Shown piece by piece: positions 12,980 to 14,630 of a stretch of 14,630 bases of DNA (its first letter is position 1; each line of letters starts with the position of its first letter). Source of the DNA: Alphaproteobacteria bacterium (GTDB lineage Bacteria; Pseudomonadota; Alphaproteobacteria; JAJFFI01); NCBI GenBank assembly GCA_021776755.1, contig JAJFFI010000492.1, positions 1 to 14,630 of the forward strand, written 5' to 3'. The position numbers and the translations under genes are program-made. The notes beneath the pieces are model-generated. The model was not told where the DNA came from and did not search any database. It saw only the letters and a program-made list of their open reading frames with translations.

Positions 12980-14292
12980 CCCGCGTGCTCATCCCGCTCT
13001 ACCGGCTGGCGACGACCCTCGGCCTGCCCGCGATCAGTCTCATGCTCCGACGCCGCCGCGCCTCCGGCAAGGAAGATGCGGCGCGCGCGCCCGAGCGCCG
13101 CGGCATCGCCACCCGCCCCCGCCCCGAAGGTCCGCTGCTCTGGATCCACGCGGCGAGCGTCGGCGAATCGCTCTCGATCCTGACGCTCATCGCGCGCTTG
13201 CGTGAGCTCCGCCCGGGGATGAACATCCTGGTCACGACCGGCACCGTGACGTCCGCCGGCCTGATGGCGCAGCGCCTGCCGCGGGGGGCGACCCACCAGT
13301 ATGTCCCGGTCGATCGCCCGGCCTGGGTGCGCGCCTTTCTCGATCACTGGCATCCGGATGCGGCGCTCTTCGTCGAGTCCGAGCTCTGGCCGAACCTGGT
13401 GCTCGAAACCCACCGCCGGAAAATTCCCTCGGCGCTGATCAACGGGCGCATGTCGACGCGCTCGTTCGCGCGCTGGCGGCGGATGCAGGGTTTCATCGGC
13501 CCGATCCTCGGCGGCTTCGATCTCGTGCTGGGCCAGACCCCGGAGGATGCCGAACGCTTCGCCCGTCTCGGCGCGACGAACACGGGCTGCGCCGGTAACC
13601 TGAAATACGCGGCGGGTCCGTTGCCGGTCGACGAACTTGACCTCGCGCGTGTCCGGAAGGCGCTCGCCGGCCGCCCGCTGTGGCTCGCGTCCAGCACCCA
13701 CCCCGGCGAGGACGAGCAGATCACGGTTGCCCACACGTCGCTCGCCGCGCGGTATCCCGACCTGCTGACAATCCTGATCCCCCGGCATCCGTCGCGCGGC
13801 GGGGCAATTGCCAAACTCCTCACGGGCGCAGGCCTGACGTATGCCCGGCGAAGCGAGGGCGCCCCGGTTACATCCGGGACGGCGGTCTATCTCGCCGACA
13901 CGATGGGCGAGCTCGGCCTTTTCTATCGCCTTGCCGGGATCGTCTTTATCGGCGGCTCGCTGGTGCGTCACGGCGGGCAGAACCTGCTCGAGCCCGCGCA
14001 TCTCGACAGCGCCCTGCTGGCCGGCCCGCACCTGTTCAACTTCGCCGCGATCGAGCAACGCATGAAATCAGCAGACGCGCTCCTTCAGGTTTCGGGCGCG
14101 GCCGATCTCGCCGTCGAGGTGGGCAAGCTTCTTGCTGACGAGCCCGCCCGGAAAGCCCGCGCCGTAGCCGCGAAAGCGGTAGCCGCCAGCGAGGCCGGCG
14201 TGCTCGACGCCTGCATGGAGCAGATCATGCCGTTGCTCGAGCGCATGACGCCCGATGGAAAACCCGAAGGAGCAAGCCATGCGCACGCCTGA
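12976..14292 (+). CDS. kdtA: 3-deoxy-D-manno-octulosonic acid (Kdo) transferase
   Basis: KdtA (WaaA) transfers Kdo from CMP-Kdo to lipid IVA, the first step of LPS core synthesis, on the inner face of the cytoplasmic membrane. The 438 residues match the family (about 420-430). An N-terminal hydrophobic anchor (4-24) is followed by WIHAASVGE with catalytic Glu64 (56-64), FVESELWPN (132-140), INGRMS, GNLK (207-210) and the C-terminal donor-site motif GGSLVRHGGQNLLEP (326-340). This is a GT-B glycosyltransferase of family GT30. The start GTG overlaps the upstream stop by 4 bases (GTGA), so it is translationally coupled; the open frame running back to 12613 is a shadow of the acyltransferase. It overlaps lpxK by 14 bases. 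Whether it adds one or two Kdo residues cannot be read from the sequence. Confidence 0.96.
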   Translation: MTRVLIPLYRLATTLGLPAISLMLRRRRASGKEDAARAPERRGIATRPRPEGPLLWIHAASVGESLSILTLIARLRELRPGMNILVTTGTVTSAGLMAQRLPRGATHQYVPVDRPAWVRAFLDHWHPDAALFVESELWPNLVLETHRRKIPSALINGRMSTRSFARWRRMQGFIGPILGGFDLVLGQTPEDAERFARLGATNTGCAGNLKYAAGPLPVDELDLARVRKALAGRPLWLASSTHPGEDEQITVAHTSLAARYPDLLTILIPRHPSRGGAIAKLLTGAGLTYARRSEGAPVTSGTAVYLADTMGELGLFYRLAGIVFIGGSLVRHGGQNLLEPAHLDSALLAGPHLFNFAAIEQRMKSADALLQVSGAADLAVEVGKLLADEPARKARAVAAKAVAASEAGVLDACMEQIMPLLERMTPDGKPEGASHAHA

Positions 14293-14630
14293 ATTCTGGG
14301 GATCGCGCGAGCATATCATGGGGCGGATGCTGGCCCCGGCGGGCGCGCTCTATGGTGCGGCGGCGGGTCTCCGCGGCATGGTCACCCGCGCGCAGCAGGT
14401 CGGCATTCCGGTGATCTGCGTCGGCAATCTGGTGGCGGGCGGCGCGGGGAAGACGCCGGTCGCGATGTCGCTGGCAGGCCTCGCGCGGGAGTTCGGCAAG
14501 ACCGCTCATCTGTTGTCGCGCGGCTACGGGGGCCGGCTTGCTGGCCCATTGCGGGTCGACGCCGCGAGCCACTCCGCGGCCGATGTCGGGGACGAACCCT
14601 TGTTGCTCGCGGGTGCGGCGCCAACCTGGG
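14279..14630 (+). CDS. lpxK: Tetraacyldisaccharide 4'-kinase, N-terminal part (3' end outside window)
   Basis: LpxK phosphorylates the 4' position of the tetraacyl-disaccharide to make lipid IVA, the acceptor for KdtA. The window shows the first 117 residues, with no stop before its end. They start MRTPEFWG and contain PVICVGNLVAGGAGKTP (44-60), the Walker A loop of this P-loop kinase, then LLSRGYGG (78-85) and DVGDEPLLLA (102-111), all family hallmarks. A hydrophobic patch at about 17-30 would anchor it to the membrane. The start ATG has AAGGAG (14267-14272) 6 bases upstream and lies within the last codons of kdtA, a 14-base overlap that suggests coupled translation of consecutive lipid A enzymes. 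Family members have about 320-350 residues, so roughly two thirds of the gene lies beyond base 14630. Confidence 0.95.
   Translation, partial: MRTPEFWGSREHIMGRMLAPAGALYGAAAGLRGMVTRAQQVGIPVICVGNLVAGGAGKTPVAMSLAGLAREFGKTAHLLSRGYGGRLAGPLRVDAASHSAADVGDEPLLLAGAAPTW

Overview
The window is a GC-rich, gene-dense stretch of chromosome from a Gram-negative bacterium. KdtA, LpxK and an MsbA-type flippase show that it makes lipid A. The alphaproteobacterial flavour of several proteins (UbiD, PmbA, the DUF374-KdtA-LpxK order, a PlcP/Agt-like lipid pair) and a palindrome of a kind I recall from alphaproteobacterial genomes point to an alphaproteobacterium, possibly Rhodospirillales or a relative. I see no phage, insertion sequence, CRISPR array, tRNA or rRNA. 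Both window edges cut genes: ggt on the left and lpxK on the right.

Left part (1-4715). The 3' part of a gamma-glutamyltransferase gene is followed after 4 bases by an exported TlpA-like thioredoxin and then by a UbiD-family decarboxylase whose stop codon lies inside a palindromic repeat. A cold-shock protein and a small helix-turn-helix regulator follow on the minus strand; csp has a clear intrinsic terminator and a leader containing a GC-rich hairpin. A MAPEG-family membrane protein is on the plus strand.

Middle part (4716-8176). A 326-base, locally AT-rich non-coding stretch holds a possible promoter, a short palindrome and two copies of an unusual 35-base bipartite repeat. It leads into a sterol desaturase-family hydroxylase that overlaps a PmbA/TldE gene by 4 bases. 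A diacylglycerol-kinase-like gene converges from the minus strand.

Right part (8177-14630). The divergent promoter region between the lipid kinase and a metallophosphoesterase holds four PHO-box half-sites at an exact 11-base period, plus a 14-base perfect palindrome. The metallophosphoesterase (PlcP-like) overlaps a GT4 glycosyltransferase (Agt-like). This pair matches the known phosphate-starvation route that strips phospholipid headgroups and glycosylates the resulting diacylglycerol. The diacylglycerol kinase on the other side could return diacylglycerol to phosphatidate. A tightly packed envelope cluster follows: an MsbA-like ABC transporter, a DUF374 acyltransferase, kdtA and lpxK. The main hypothesis is that a PhoB-controlled membrane-lipid remodelling module sits directly beside lipid A/Kdo assembly genes.
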